Shown: positions 7,244 to 13,569 of the stretch, in pieces
How the letters are laid out: every line of letters begins with the position of its first letter
Position numbering within the stretch: position 1 is the stretch's first letter
Source of the DNA: Syntrophomonadaceae bacterium
GTDB taxonomy: Bacteria > Bacillota > Ch66 > Ch109
Assembly: GCA_012512295.1 (NCBI GenBank)
Contig: JAAZDI010000102.1
Span: 1-14,208 of the forward strand
Direction of reading: 5' to 3'
Length of the DNA: 14,208 nt
Translations under genes and position numbers: made by a program
Notes under the pieces: generated by a model
Told to the model about the DNA's origin: nothing
What the model saw: only the letters and a program-made list of their open reading frames with translations
Databases searched by the model: none

Positions 7244-7858
7244 ATGGAAAAGAAGGCGAAATACTCTCGGGAGTATTCGTTTTTAGCCTGGGGAGAAAAA
7301 CTGGAAAAGTGGCTGGTGCGTTTTGTGATATTTGGTCTGGTAGCATTGGTAGTAACGCAAACCTTAATGACTCAGGACCCTTTTCGATTCTATTTGAGTT
7401 TCGCCGAACGCTTGGAAGCCCAAAGGATGGGTTCAGATAAGTTGCCAGAATCCAAACAAATTCAGCCCGCCCTTGTTCCGACAAAACCTGAAGACGAAGT
7501 AAATCAAATTAACTCTGGGCTGACCGAGGAGTTCAACTCAAACGACTTAATTGGCTTGCAACCGGCTACTAGTGAGACAGTCGGAACTATCACCTTGGAA
7601 CTGATTAACTTTTCCTCCATGCCCAAGGCGACTGTTTTGGTTAATGGACAGGAAGTGGCAGATTTTAGAGAAAAGCGGGTTACCATTCCCGTTCGCAATG
7701 ATGATATCTTAGAGATAAATGGTTCTTATTATCAGCATTCCCTTACTGTTTTGATCCTGGATGTTTCGGAAAATGTTCGCTATCCGAAAAAGAAGCAGGA
7801 AATAAAGGTAAACCAGTCTCTAACCCGGATCGGTCAAGTAACATTGAAAACTAATTAG
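7244..7858 (+). CDS. Membrane-anchored protein with extracytoplasmic domain, unknown function
   Basis: A 204-residue protein with a charged N-terminus (about 1-23), one hydrophobic segment at about 24-42 and no signal-peptidase or lipobox cysteine motif. It probably stays anchored as a single-pass protein with the C-terminus outside. A polar, probably flexible stretch (about 60-110) leads into a beta-rich domain from about 112 to the end (TITLELINF, ATVLVNGQEV, KRVTIPVRND). It has no cysteine, so no disulfides. ATG 7244 is supported by GGAGG (7231-7235) eight bases upstream. A hairpin follows the stop. I do not recognise the family. The position between a flavoprotein gene and hutP-aroH gives no clear functional hint. 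Confidence 0.8.
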   Translation: MEKKAKYSREYSFLAWGEKLEKWLVRFVIFGLVALVVTQTLMTQDPFRFYLSFAERLEAQRMGSDKLPESKQIQPALVPTKPEDEVNQINSGLTEEFNSNDLIGLQPATSETVGTITLELINFSSMPKATVLVNGQEVADFREKRVTIPVRNDDILEINGSYYQHSLTVLILDVSENVRYPKKKQEIKVNQSLTRIGQVTLKTN

Positions 7859-7880
7859 TTTAATATTAATAGCTATTAAA

Positions 7881-7917
7881 AGCCATTATGACCAAAATAC
7901 ATAATGGCTAATTTATT
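7881..7917 (+). terminator. 10-bp perfect stem-loop after the membrane-protein gene
   Basis: AGCCATTATG (7881-7890) pairs exactly with CATAATGGCT (7900-7909) across a nine-base loop, followed by AATTTATT. The U-tract is interrupted. On the opposite strand the stem is followed by TTTTAATAG, so a weak bidirectional terminator is possible. It lies 22 bases after the stop codon at 7858. Confidence 0.6.
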
Positions 7918-7931
7918 CCAGGATAAAATTT

Positions 7932-7957
7932 TTAAGCGTTAAGGAATTAAGATTAAG
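7932..7957 (+). repeat. Four TTAAG units at about seven-base spacing before the HutP-family gene
   Basis: TTAAG occurs at 7932-7936, 7939-7943, 7947-7951 and 7953-7957. The AAG triplets start at 7934, 7941, 7949 and 7955, with spacers of 4, 5 and 3 bases. B. subtilis HutP is known to recognise NAG (mostly UAG) triplets separated by four bases. The array lies just after the stem-loop at 7881-7909 and upstream of the predicted promoter, so it would be present only in read-through RNA. Confidence 0.5.
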
Positions 7958-7965
7958 CAAACCGG

Positions 7966-8003
7966 ATCCTTCCTTGTTTTTTGTCTGAAGGATATAATAT
8001 AAT
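7966..8003 (+). promoter_or_regulatory. Predicted promoter of hutP-aroH with an overlapping dyad
   Basis: TTGTTT (7974-7979) and TATAAT (7998-8003) are 18 bases apart. A second, overlapping TATAAT lies at 7993-7998. A dyad, ATCCTTC (7966-7972) with GAAGGAT (7987-7993), encloses the -35 box and touches the -10 region, where a bound protein would block polymerase. Transcription would start near 8010, giving a leader of about 65 bases. Confidence 0.5.
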
Positions 8004-8074
8004 AAATTAATATGTGTAAGATCGGATAATTTCTTGCCTAGATCCCTAGTTAATTTGGGTTCGGGGGTGCGGGA

Positions 8075-8482
8075 ATGAGTAGTAAGCAAGTAGCCAATGC
8101 GGCTTTGCGCATGGCCATAACAACTAGTCGGACTGAAGAAAGCAGTGTCAAAAGATCTCTTGGTGAAAATGGGATAAAAGCAGTTGCGGTTGATTTTGGT
8201 GGGGAATTTGTCAGTTCTGTTAGCAAAATAGTGGAGAGAGCCGTGGTTGCCGCCAAACGAGAGGGAGTAATTAAAGATACCCACCCGGATGAAGGAGCAG
8301 TTGCTGGGGCGACGCGGGAAGCTTTATCTCAGATTATGCCTAAAGCTATTGGCCTGAATGTTGGGGGGAAGATTGGTATTGCCCGTTGTCAGGATCACGT
8401 TAGTGTAGCCATCTTTTTCGGTATAGGCTTGTTGCACTTGGATGAGGTAGCTGTTGGGCTCGGACATCGAGCCGTACCATAA
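8075..8482 (+). CDS. HutP-family RNA-binding regulatory protein
   Basis: A 135-residue protein that I assign to the HutP family by length and pattern. The central helix ends AAKREGVIKD, followed by a GATREALSQI segment comparable to HATMEALHGV in B. subtilis HutP. The C-terminus VAIFFGIGLLHLDEVAVGLGH resembles its VSLYGTIGAPIKGLEHETFGVGINH. HutP is a hexameric antiterminator that binds spaced UAG triplets in RNA when loaded with L-histidine and Mg2+. In this protein the positions of HutP His73 and His77 are Gly74 and Gly78; only His131 (HutP His138) remains. The ligand is therefore likely different. ATG 8075 follows GGGGGTG (8063-8069). No hut genes are nearby; aroH starts 31 bases after the stop. 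Confidence 0.78.
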   Translation: MSSKQVANAALRMAITTSRTEESSVKRSLGENGIKAVAVDFGGEFVSSVSKIVERAVVAAKREGVIKDTHPDEGAVAGATREALSQIMPKAIGLNVGGKIGIARCQDHVSVAIFFGIGLLHLDEVAVGLGHRAVP

Positions 8483-8513
8483 CTCATTTATCAGAAAGGG
8501 GACACTGGCTAAT

Positions 8514-8882
8514 ATGTCCTTCAGGTGCAGAGCTCTGCGGGGGGCAATCACTATAGAGGAAAACACGGCTGAAAGTATTTGCCAGGCAACCGAGGAATTG
8601 TTGTTAAAAATGGTTCAGGAAAACGATGTGGATATCGATGAAATAGCGAGCATTATCTTTACCTTAACTCGTGATTTAGATGCGGTTTTTCCAGCCGCCG
8701 CGGCCCGGTCTTTGGGATGGAATCATATTCCCTTGCTGTGTTGTAACGAGGTAGAAGTACCAGGGAGTCTGCCTCGCTGTATTCGAGTATTGATGCATAT
8801 CAATACCCAAAAGAGTCCGAGCGAGTTAAAACATATTTACTTGCGTAATGCTATTGAGCTTCGTCAAGACCTAACTCAGTGA
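8514..8882 (+). CDS. aroH: Chorismate mutase, AroH type
   Basis: A 122-residue monofunctional chorismate mutase of the B. subtilis AroH fold, converting chorismate to prephenate for tyrosine and phenylalanine synthesis. All key active-site positions are visible: Arg9, Phe59, Arg65, Cys76, Glu79, Arg91, Tyr109 and Arg117, matching B. subtilis Arg7, Phe57, Arg63, Cys75, Glu78, Arg90, Tyr108 and Arg116. ATG 8514 puts Arg9 close to the usual position. AAAGGGG (8495-8501) lies 12 bases upstream, a slightly long spacing. The GTG at 8454 would overlap the preceding gene. AroH enzymes are usually not feedback regulated, so control is more likely at expression. Cytoplasmic homotrimer in known members. 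Confidence 0.95.
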   Translation: MSFRCRALRGAITIEENTAESICQATEELLLKMVQENDVDIDEIASIIFTLTRDLDAVFPAAAARSLGWNHIPLLCCNEVEVPGSLPRCIRVLMHINTQKSPSELKHIYLRNAIELRQDLTQ

Positions 8883-8885
8883 GCC

Positions 8886-8927
8886 ATCGCGATTATATGT
8901 CTATATCGCGATTATATAGCGATTATA
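8886..8927. repeat. Three GCGATTATA direct repeats between aroH and aroF
   Basis: GCGATTATA occurs at 8889-8897, 8908-8916 and 8919-8927. The first two copies extend to the 13-base ATCGCGATTATAT at 8886-8898 and 8905-8917, including the palindrome TCGCGA. Start-to-start spacings are 19 and 11 bases. The array begins four bases after the aroH stop. It may be a protein-binding cluster or a relic of tandem duplication. Confidence 0.65.
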
Positions 8928-8929
8928 CA

Positions 8930-8972
8930 TAGGTAGCATCTAAAGAATAGTAAAAGAATAGCATATATAGAG
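8930..8972 (+). other. NAG-triplet-rich segment upstream of aroF
   Basis: In the + strand transcript this holds UAG at 8930, 8934, 8948, 8959 and 8968, AAG at 8943 and 8954, and GAG at 8970. AAAGAATAG is repeated exactly at 8942-8950 and 8953-8961. Given the HutP-family gene two genes upstream, this is a possible RNA target. The spacings are irregular (1 to 6 bases between triplets), unlike the four-base linkers of known HutP sites. Confidence 0.35.
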
Positions 8973-8992
8973 TTCTTTCAGGGATAATCATT

Positions 8993-9021
8993 CTGAAAAA
9001 AACAATAACAAGTGGTATAAT
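8993..9021 (+). promoter_or_regulatory. Predicted extended -10 promoter of aroF
   Basis: TATAAT at 9016-9021 is preceded by TG plus one base (9013-9015), an extended -10 element. CTGAAA at 8993-8998 gives a 17-base spacer and four of six matches to the -35 consensus. Transcription would start near 9028, about 44 bases before GTG 9072. This supports the short form of AroF. Confidence 0.6.
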
Positions 9022-9071
9022 TGGTTGGAAAAGCAGGAGAACAAGAAGCAGCACTATTGGAGGAGTTATTG

Positions 9072-9902
9072 GTGAAAACTTACCGGCTGGCTTCTAGAGA
9101 AGAACATCCAGACGATACCATTATAAAGATAGGCGAACGGCTGACGGTAGGCGGTCGCGAGTTGCTGGTGATTGCTGGCCCATGTGCGGTTGAGGGGCGG
9201 GAGCTTTACCTGGAAGCGGCTGAATTAGTGAAAGCTGGGGGAGCCCATATGCTCCGAGGAGGAGCTTATAAACCTCGTACTTCCCCATATTCCTTCGCCG
9301 GGCTGGCTCAAGAAGGTTTAGAGATTTTAAGGGAAGCGAGCAGAAATACCGGGTTGCCAATTGTGACTGAGGTGATGGATGCCCGTGAGCTACCCCTGGT
9401 TTGTCAGTATGCCGATGTTTTGCAGGTAGGGAGTCGGAACATGCAAAACTACACCTTGCTTAAAGAGGTGGGCAAAACCAACAAGCCGGTCCTGTTGAAA
9501 AGGGGTTTTGCAGCGACAATTTTGGAGTGGTTGCTGGCCGCTGAATACATCCTAGCTGCCGGCAATTCACAAGTTATCTTATGTGAAAGAGGAATCCGCA
9601 CCTTTGAAACCTATACCCGGAATACTATTGACCTGGGGGCAGTAGTAGCCGTAAAAGAATTATCTCATCTACCGGTTATTGTTGACCCCAGCCATGGAAC
9701 CGGACGAGCCAGTATGGTGGCGCCTATCGCCCGGGCGGCGATCGCCGCTGGCGCCGATGGCATTGTCGTTGAAGTCCACCAAAACCCAACGGAAGCCTTA
9801 TCTGACGGATTTCAGTCTTTAACACCGACCTGTTTTTCCCACATGATTGATGAACTGCGCTTGGTTGCCGAGGCAGTGGGTCGAGTATTGCCGACGTATT
9901 AG
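9072..9902 (+). CDS. aroF: 3-deoxy-7-phosphoheptulonate (DAHP) synthase, type I-beta core without regulatory domain
   Basis: Condenses phosphoenolpyruvate and erythrose 4-phosphate to DAHP, the entry step of the shikimate pathway. About 276 residues. Motifs: AGPCAVE (35-41), LRGGAYKPRTSPYSF (61-75) and DPSHGTGR (205-212). Expected metal ligands Cys38, His208, Glu234 and Asp245 match Thermotoga maritima Cys102, His272, Glu298 and Asp309 at a constant offset of 64. The protein therefore lacks just the N-terminal ferredoxin-like feedback domain. GTG 9072 is preferred because GGAGGAG (9059-9065) lies six bases upstream; TTG 9021 would overlap the -10 box, has no ribosome binding site and adds no recognisable domain. 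The enzyme is probably not feedback inhibited in the usual way, as in Pyrococcus furiosus. Confidence 0.92.
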   Translation: MKTYRLASREEHPDDTIIKIGERLTVGGRELLVIAGPCAVEGRELYLEAAELVKAGGAHMLRGGAYKPRTSPYSFAGLAQEGLEILREASRNTGLPIVTEVMDARELPLVCQYADVLQVGSRNMQNYTLLKEVGKTNKPVLLKRGFAATILEWLLAAEYILAAGNSQVILCERGIRTFETYTRNTIDLGAVVAVKELSHLPVIVDPSHGTGRASMVAPIARAAIAAGADGIVVEVHQNPTEALSDGFQSLTPTCFSHMIDELRLVAEAVGRVLPTY

Positions 9903-9918
9903 TTGGATAAAGAAAAAC

Positions 9919-9947
9919 CTGACAATCAGAGTCGATTGTGTTAAAAT
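9919..9947 (+). promoter_or_regulatory. Strong predicted promoter giving a leaderless cmk transcript
   Basis: CTGACA (9919-9924), a 17-base spacer and TAAAAT (9942-9947) each match five of six consensus bases. A TG at 9939-9940 makes it an extended -10 promoter. The expected start point, six to eight bases after the -10 box, is 9953-9955, and the cmk ATG is at 9955. No Shine-Dalgarno sequence stands before that ATG. Confidence 0.65.
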
Positions 9948-9954
9948 AACTATT

Positions 9955-10659
9955 ATGAATAAATATAAACGTAGGTTAAATTCAAACTGTCTGCCGGTTA
10001 TTGCCATCGATGGTCCAGCTGGAGCCGGTAAAAGTACGGTTGCTCGTTTAGTTGCAGAACGATTAAATTATATTTATATAGATACCGGGGCTTTGTATCG
10101 GGCTTTGACTTATAAGGCTCTACAAAAAGGAATTGATCTCAGGGACGAGAAAGCCCTGTCCGACCTGGCGGCAAACACCAATATTAGACTATTGGCGGAA
10201 AATGGTGCGGCCCAACGGGTGTTATGTGATGATGAAGATGTTACTTACTTAATACGGACCCCTGAGGTCTCACGGTATGTTCCGTTCGTTGCCCGGGTCC
10301 CTGGAGTACGGGCTAATTTGGTTCGGATTCAAAGAGAGATGAGCCTTAATGGGGGAGTAGTATTAGATGGCCGCGATATTGGCAGTTATGTGATGCCTGA
10401 TGCAGAGTTCAAGTTTTTTCTTACGGCCTCTAACCGTGAGAGGGCTTTGCGTCGACAAAAAGAATTGGCGGCTAAAGGTTTTCAGACAGATTTAATTGAA
10501 TTGGAAAAGGAGATGATCGAAAGAGATCTTTTAGATAGCCAACGAGAGGTAGGGCCTCTTGTCCAGGTACCAGATGCGGTGGTAATTGATACTACCACGA
10601 TGACCATCGAAGAGGTTGTTTATAAAATGCTGGAGATCATTAACGGGGGAGAAAAATAA
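9955..10659 (+). CDS. cmk: Cytidylate kinase
   Basis: A 234-residue (d)CMP kinase that phosphorylates CMP and dCMP with ATP. The P-loop GPAGAGKST is at 20-28. It is followed by the family segments YIDTGALYRALTYKA, LDGRDIGSYVMPDAEFKFFLTA and RALRRQKEL. The ATG at 9955 gives a 15-residue, lysine/arginine-rich extension before the usual IAIDGPAGAGKS start. It lacks a ribosome binding site, which fits a leaderless message from the promoter just upstream. The next gene overlaps its stop by one base (TAATG), so cmk and plsC are coupled. Confidence 0.94.
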   Translation: MNKYKRRLNSNCLPVIAIDGPAGAGKSTVARLVAERLNYIYIDTGALYRALTYKALQKGIDLRDEKALSDLAANTNIRLLAENGAAQRVLCDDEDVTYLIRTPEVSRYVPFVARVPGVRANLVRIQREMSLNGGVVLDGRDIGSYVMPDAEFKFFLTASNRERALRRQKELAAKGFQTDLIELEKEMIERDLLDSQREVGPLVQVPDAVVIDTTTMTIEEVVYKMLEIINGGEK

Positions 10660-11261
10660 TGCTATACCCGTTTGCCCGGGGATTATTTCGAGGCATTTTT
10701 CGGGTTTTGTGGCGTTGGAAGATTAGTGGATTAGATAATTTTCCGGTAAAAGGACCAGTCGTTGTCGTTTCCAATCACGTTAGTAACTGGGACCCTATTG
10801 TAATTGGCACAGCTCTTCCTCGTCCAGTGCATTTTATGGCTAAGGAAGAGCTTTTTCGCTATCCTTTACTTGGTAATCTGCTTATTAGGTTAAATGCTTT
10901 TCCAGTTAAGCGAGGACAACCGGATCGATCGGCAATTCGACGGGCCCTGGAAATCCTTGGGGCCGGAGGAGTGCTAGGCTTGTTCCCAGAGGGTTCGCGC
11001 AGTAAAACTGGGGAACTGCTCAAACCGCAGCCAGGAGTAGCAATGATCGCTTTGAAAGCCAAAGTACCAGTTTTGCCTGTCGCTTGTGTAGGGACCGATA
11101 AGATGGGAAAGAAAGGATCATTCTTTCAGTCTTTTGAAGTTCGAATTGGTAAACCAATTGAATATATCGAATATTATGAGCAAAAGCTCAGTACGAAAAA
11201 TCTCGAAATAATTAGCCAAGATATTATGGAACAGATAGCTCTGTTACTACGTAAAGAGTAG
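10659..11261 (+). CDS. plsC: 1-acyl-sn-glycerol-3-phosphate acyltransferase (PlsC family)
   Basis: A 200-residue acyltransferase that adds the second acyl chain to lysophosphatidic acid, giving phosphatidic acid at the inner membrane face. Block I is NHVSNWDP (39-46), with catalytic His40 and Asp45. PVKRG (82-86) and FPEGSRS (109-115) are the substrate-binding blocks, and VPVLPVACVG is the fourth. Like many clostridial members it has no clear transmembrane segment; the basic, hydrophobic N-terminus probably binds the membrane. ATG 10659 overlaps the cmk TAA, and GGGGGAG (10645-10651) is the ribosome binding site. Confidence 0.93.
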   Translation: MLYPFARGLFRGIFRVLWRWKISGLDNFPVKGPVVVVSNHVSNWDPIVIGTALPRPVHFMAKEELFRYPLLGNLLIRLNAFPVKRGQPDRSAIRRALEILGAGGVLGLFPEGSRSKTGELLKPQPGVAMIALKAKVPVLPVACVGTDKMGKKGSFFQSFEVRIGKPIEYIEYYEQKLSTKNLEIISQDIMEQIALLLRKE

Positions 11262-11305
11262 GTCCAAAGCTGGCCTCAAGCATTGCCAAACAATACTAAT
11301 AAATG

Positions 11306-11326
11306 AACGACTAACCATTCGTTTTT
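11306..11326 (+). terminator. Weak possible terminator after plsC
   Basis: AACGA (11306-11310) pairs with TCGTT (11319-11323) across an eight-base loop, extendable by one G-U pair, and runs into TTTTT. The stem is short and AT-rich, so at best it is a leaky terminator before the ispH promoter region. Confidence 0.3.
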
Positions 11327-11353
11327 GATCCAACCGTCTTAGACTGTAGTAAT
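11325..11353 (+). promoter_or_regulatory. Possible weak promoter of the ispH-rpsA gene
   Basis: TTGATC (11325-11330), a 17-base spacer and AGTAAT (11348-11353) with TG at 11345-11346 form a possible extended -10 promoter. The -10 box is poor. Placement 21 bases before TTG 11374 is consistent with use. Confidence 0.35.
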
Positions 11354-11373
11354 CTTAACGAGGGGATAGTGTT

Positions 11374-13509
11374 TTGGAAGTTGTCCGTGCTAATGCGGCC
11401 GGTTTCTGTTTTGGGGTTAGAAGGGCTCTAGAAACTGCCGAAAAAGCACTGGTGGAGGCGGAGCGCCAACTAGCCCTAGCCGGAAAACAACCTAAGGTCT
11501 ATACTCTGGGCCCTATTGTTCATAATCAATCGGTTGTCGAGCACTTGGCCAAAAAGGGAATTGGAGTGGTTGAAGCAGTAGAGGAGCTTCCCCCAAATGC
11601 TGATTGTCGATTAATTATTCGTTCGCACGGCGTAGGTCCTGATATCTTGCGTAAGGCTGAGCAGCATGGTCTTCAGATAATTGATGCCACTTGTCCTTTA
11701 GTCAGGCGGGTTCAGGAATATGCCCAATCTTTGGCCACAGAAGGATACGTTGTCGTCATAGTTGGCGATAAATACCATCCTGAGGTGACTGGAATTTTAG
11801 ACTGGACCATGGGACAAGGGATTGTGGTGGCTGATCCGGAAGAGGCTCGAGCGATACCTCAATCCTCAAGGATTGGGGTAGTCAGCCAAACGACCCAAAC
11901 CGAGAGCAATTATCGTGAGGTAGTTCGGGTACTTTTAGAAAAGGGACGTGAGGTAAGAGCTTACAATACCATTTGCCCGGCGACACGAGAGAGACAAGAG
12001 GCTGCTAGAAAACTCGCCCAAGCAGTTCAATTAATGGTGGTAATTGGCAGTTTCTCTAGTGCTAACACCCGTAAGTTGGTCCAGGTATGTCAGACGGCCG
12101 AGATACCAGTGTATCAGGTAGAGAATGCTTCTCAACTTGAAAAGGACTGGTTTCAAGGGGTACACAGGGTAGGGGTTACCGCTGGAGCTTCTACTCCAGA
12201 ATGGATTATTGAGGAGGTAATAGTTAAGATGTCGAAAATTGCACAAGAAAGTTTGTTGGAAAATGAACAAGGGAAAGATGGTTTGACTACTATTCCAAAT
12301 GATTCTACTGGTGATATTAACCAAGAATCTGCACCAGCACCGGAACTCGAAACTCAGATGGATGAAAGAGAAGCGTCAGAAATGATGGAGGACCAGCTTA
12401 CCCGGGATATGCCTGATCTCCGTTCAGGCAACATTATTAAAGGTAAAGTAGTCCAGGTTCGGGACGACGAAGTGCTGGTAGATGTAGGGGGTAAATCGGA
12501 AGGGATTATCCCATTAAAAGAGTTATCAATCCGAAATATTACTTCGGCTCGGGAACTAGTTCAAGCCGGAGACGAAATAGAAGTTTTTGTTGTTCGTGCG
12601 GAAAACGATGAAGGGACAATGATCTTATCTAAACGACGAGCTGATCAGATTAAAGCTTGGGCTGATTTAGAGGAAGCCTTTGAAACTAAACGAGAACTGT
12701 CTGGTGAAGTTGTTCAAGTAGTGAAGGGTGGCCTGTTAGTTGATGTTGGAGCCCGCGGATTTGTCCCGGCATCGTTAATCGAACGGGGTTATGTCAGCAA
12801 TTTGGAGAACTATCTGGGTAAGACGTTACGGTTGAGGGTAATTGACCTGGACCGTAATAAAAATAAAGTAGTTTTATCTCAAAAGGCAATTCTAGAAGAA
12901 GAATATGAAGCTGCCCGACAAAAACTATGGGAAACGATTGAGGCGGGTCAGCGCTGCCGTGGGATTGTTCGACGCCTAACTAATTTTGGGGCCTTTGTCG
13001 ATGTAGGCGGAGCGGATGGTCTCCTGCACATTTCGGAAATGTCATGGACGCACATTAATCATCCTTCAGAAGTAGTTCAGGAAAATGATGAAATTGAAGT
13101 ATATGTTATAGCCGTTGATAAAGAAAAACAAAGGATTTCTTTAGGATTAAAGCAAATAATCCGCAGTCCCTGGGAATTGGCAGCCGATAAGTATCAAATC
13201 GGTCAAATTATTACCGGCAAGGTAGTCCGAACCGTACCCTTTGGCGCTTTTGTCCAGGTTGAGCCTGGAGTCGAAGGCTTGATCCACATCTCTCAATTGG
13301 CTCCTTATCGGGTTGGTCGAGCGGAAGACGTGGTTAATGCCGGAGATGAGATTCCCGTGAAGATTCTTGATTTTAAACCACAGGAACAACGAATGAGTCT
13401 GAGCTTGAGCAAGGCCAGAGAAGAATTAGAAGCTGCTGAACAGCAACAAATCGTTGATGAATACAAGGCCACGGATGCTGGGGAAGATAAAGTCGCGGCT
13501 GAGATCTAA
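11374..13509 (+). CDS. ispH-rpsA: Fused HMBPP reductase (IspH) and 30S ribosomal protein S1 with four S1 domains
   Basis: A 711-residue fusion. Residues 1-285 are IspH, the [4Fe-4S] enzyme reducing HMBPP to IPP and DMAPP in the last step of the MEP pathway. Cluster ligands are Cys12, Cys107 and Cys201. His50, His85, the HPEV motif at 135-138 and SANTRKL (229-235) are also present. Residues 290-350 are an acidic, probably flexible linker. Four S1 RNA-binding domains follow at about 352-420, 438-504, 522-592 and 608-680; the last two keep the canonical NFGAFVDV and PFGAFVQV cores. The tail is acidic. This fusion is known in several Clostridia. The frame is continuous and no internal start with a good ribosome binding site was seen. 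TTG 11374 follows a GAGGGGAT element (11360-11367). Confidence 0.95.
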   Translation: MEVVRANAAGFCFGVRRALETAEKALVEAERQLALAGKQPKVYTLGPIVHNQSVVEHLAKKGIGVVEAVEELPPNADCRLIIRSHGVGPDILRKAEQHGLQIIDATCPLVRRVQEYAQSLATEGYVVVIVGDKYHPEVTGILDWTMGQGIVVADPEEARAIPQSSRIGVVSQTTQTESNYREVVRVLLEKGREVRAYNTICPATRERQEAARKLAQAVQLMVVIGSFSSANTRKLVQVCQTAEIPVYQVENASQLEKDWFQGVHRVGVTAGASTPEWIIEEVIVKMSKIAQESLLENEQGKDGLTTIPNDSTGDINQESAPAPELETQMDEREASEMMEDQLTRDMPDLRSGNIIKGKVVQVRDDEVLVDVGGKSEGIIPLKELSIRNITSARELVQAGDEIEVFVVRAENDEGTMILSKRRADQIKAWADLEEAFETKRELSGEVVQVVKGGLLVDVGARGFVPASLIERGYVSNLENYLGKTLRLRVIDLDRNKNKVVLSQKAILEEEYEAARQKLWETIEAGQRCRGIVRRLTNFGAFVDVGGADGLLHISEMSWTHINHPSEVVQENDEIEVYVIAVDKEKQRISLGLKQIIRSPWELAADKYQIGQIITGKVVRTVPFGAFVQVEPGVEGLIHISQLAPYRVGRAEDVVNAGDEIPVKILDFKPQEQRMSLSLSKAREELEAAEQQQIVDEYKATDAGEDKVAAEI

Positions 13510-13569
13510 TTTTCTAAATTAAACTAGGGTTATAACTGGACAGTTTATATAGGTAAGGGGGGCAAATCA

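Noticed and set aside
8976..8998. TTTCAG/CTGAAA hairpin upstream of aroF
   Set aside because: Six AT-rich pairs with an 11-base loop and an A-run after it; not a terminator, and it overlaps the predicted -35 box.
12290..12425. Internal start for a separate S1 protein inside the fusion
   Set aside because: The frame is continuous, and the GGAGG near 12386 is too far from the next in-frame ATG at 12409.
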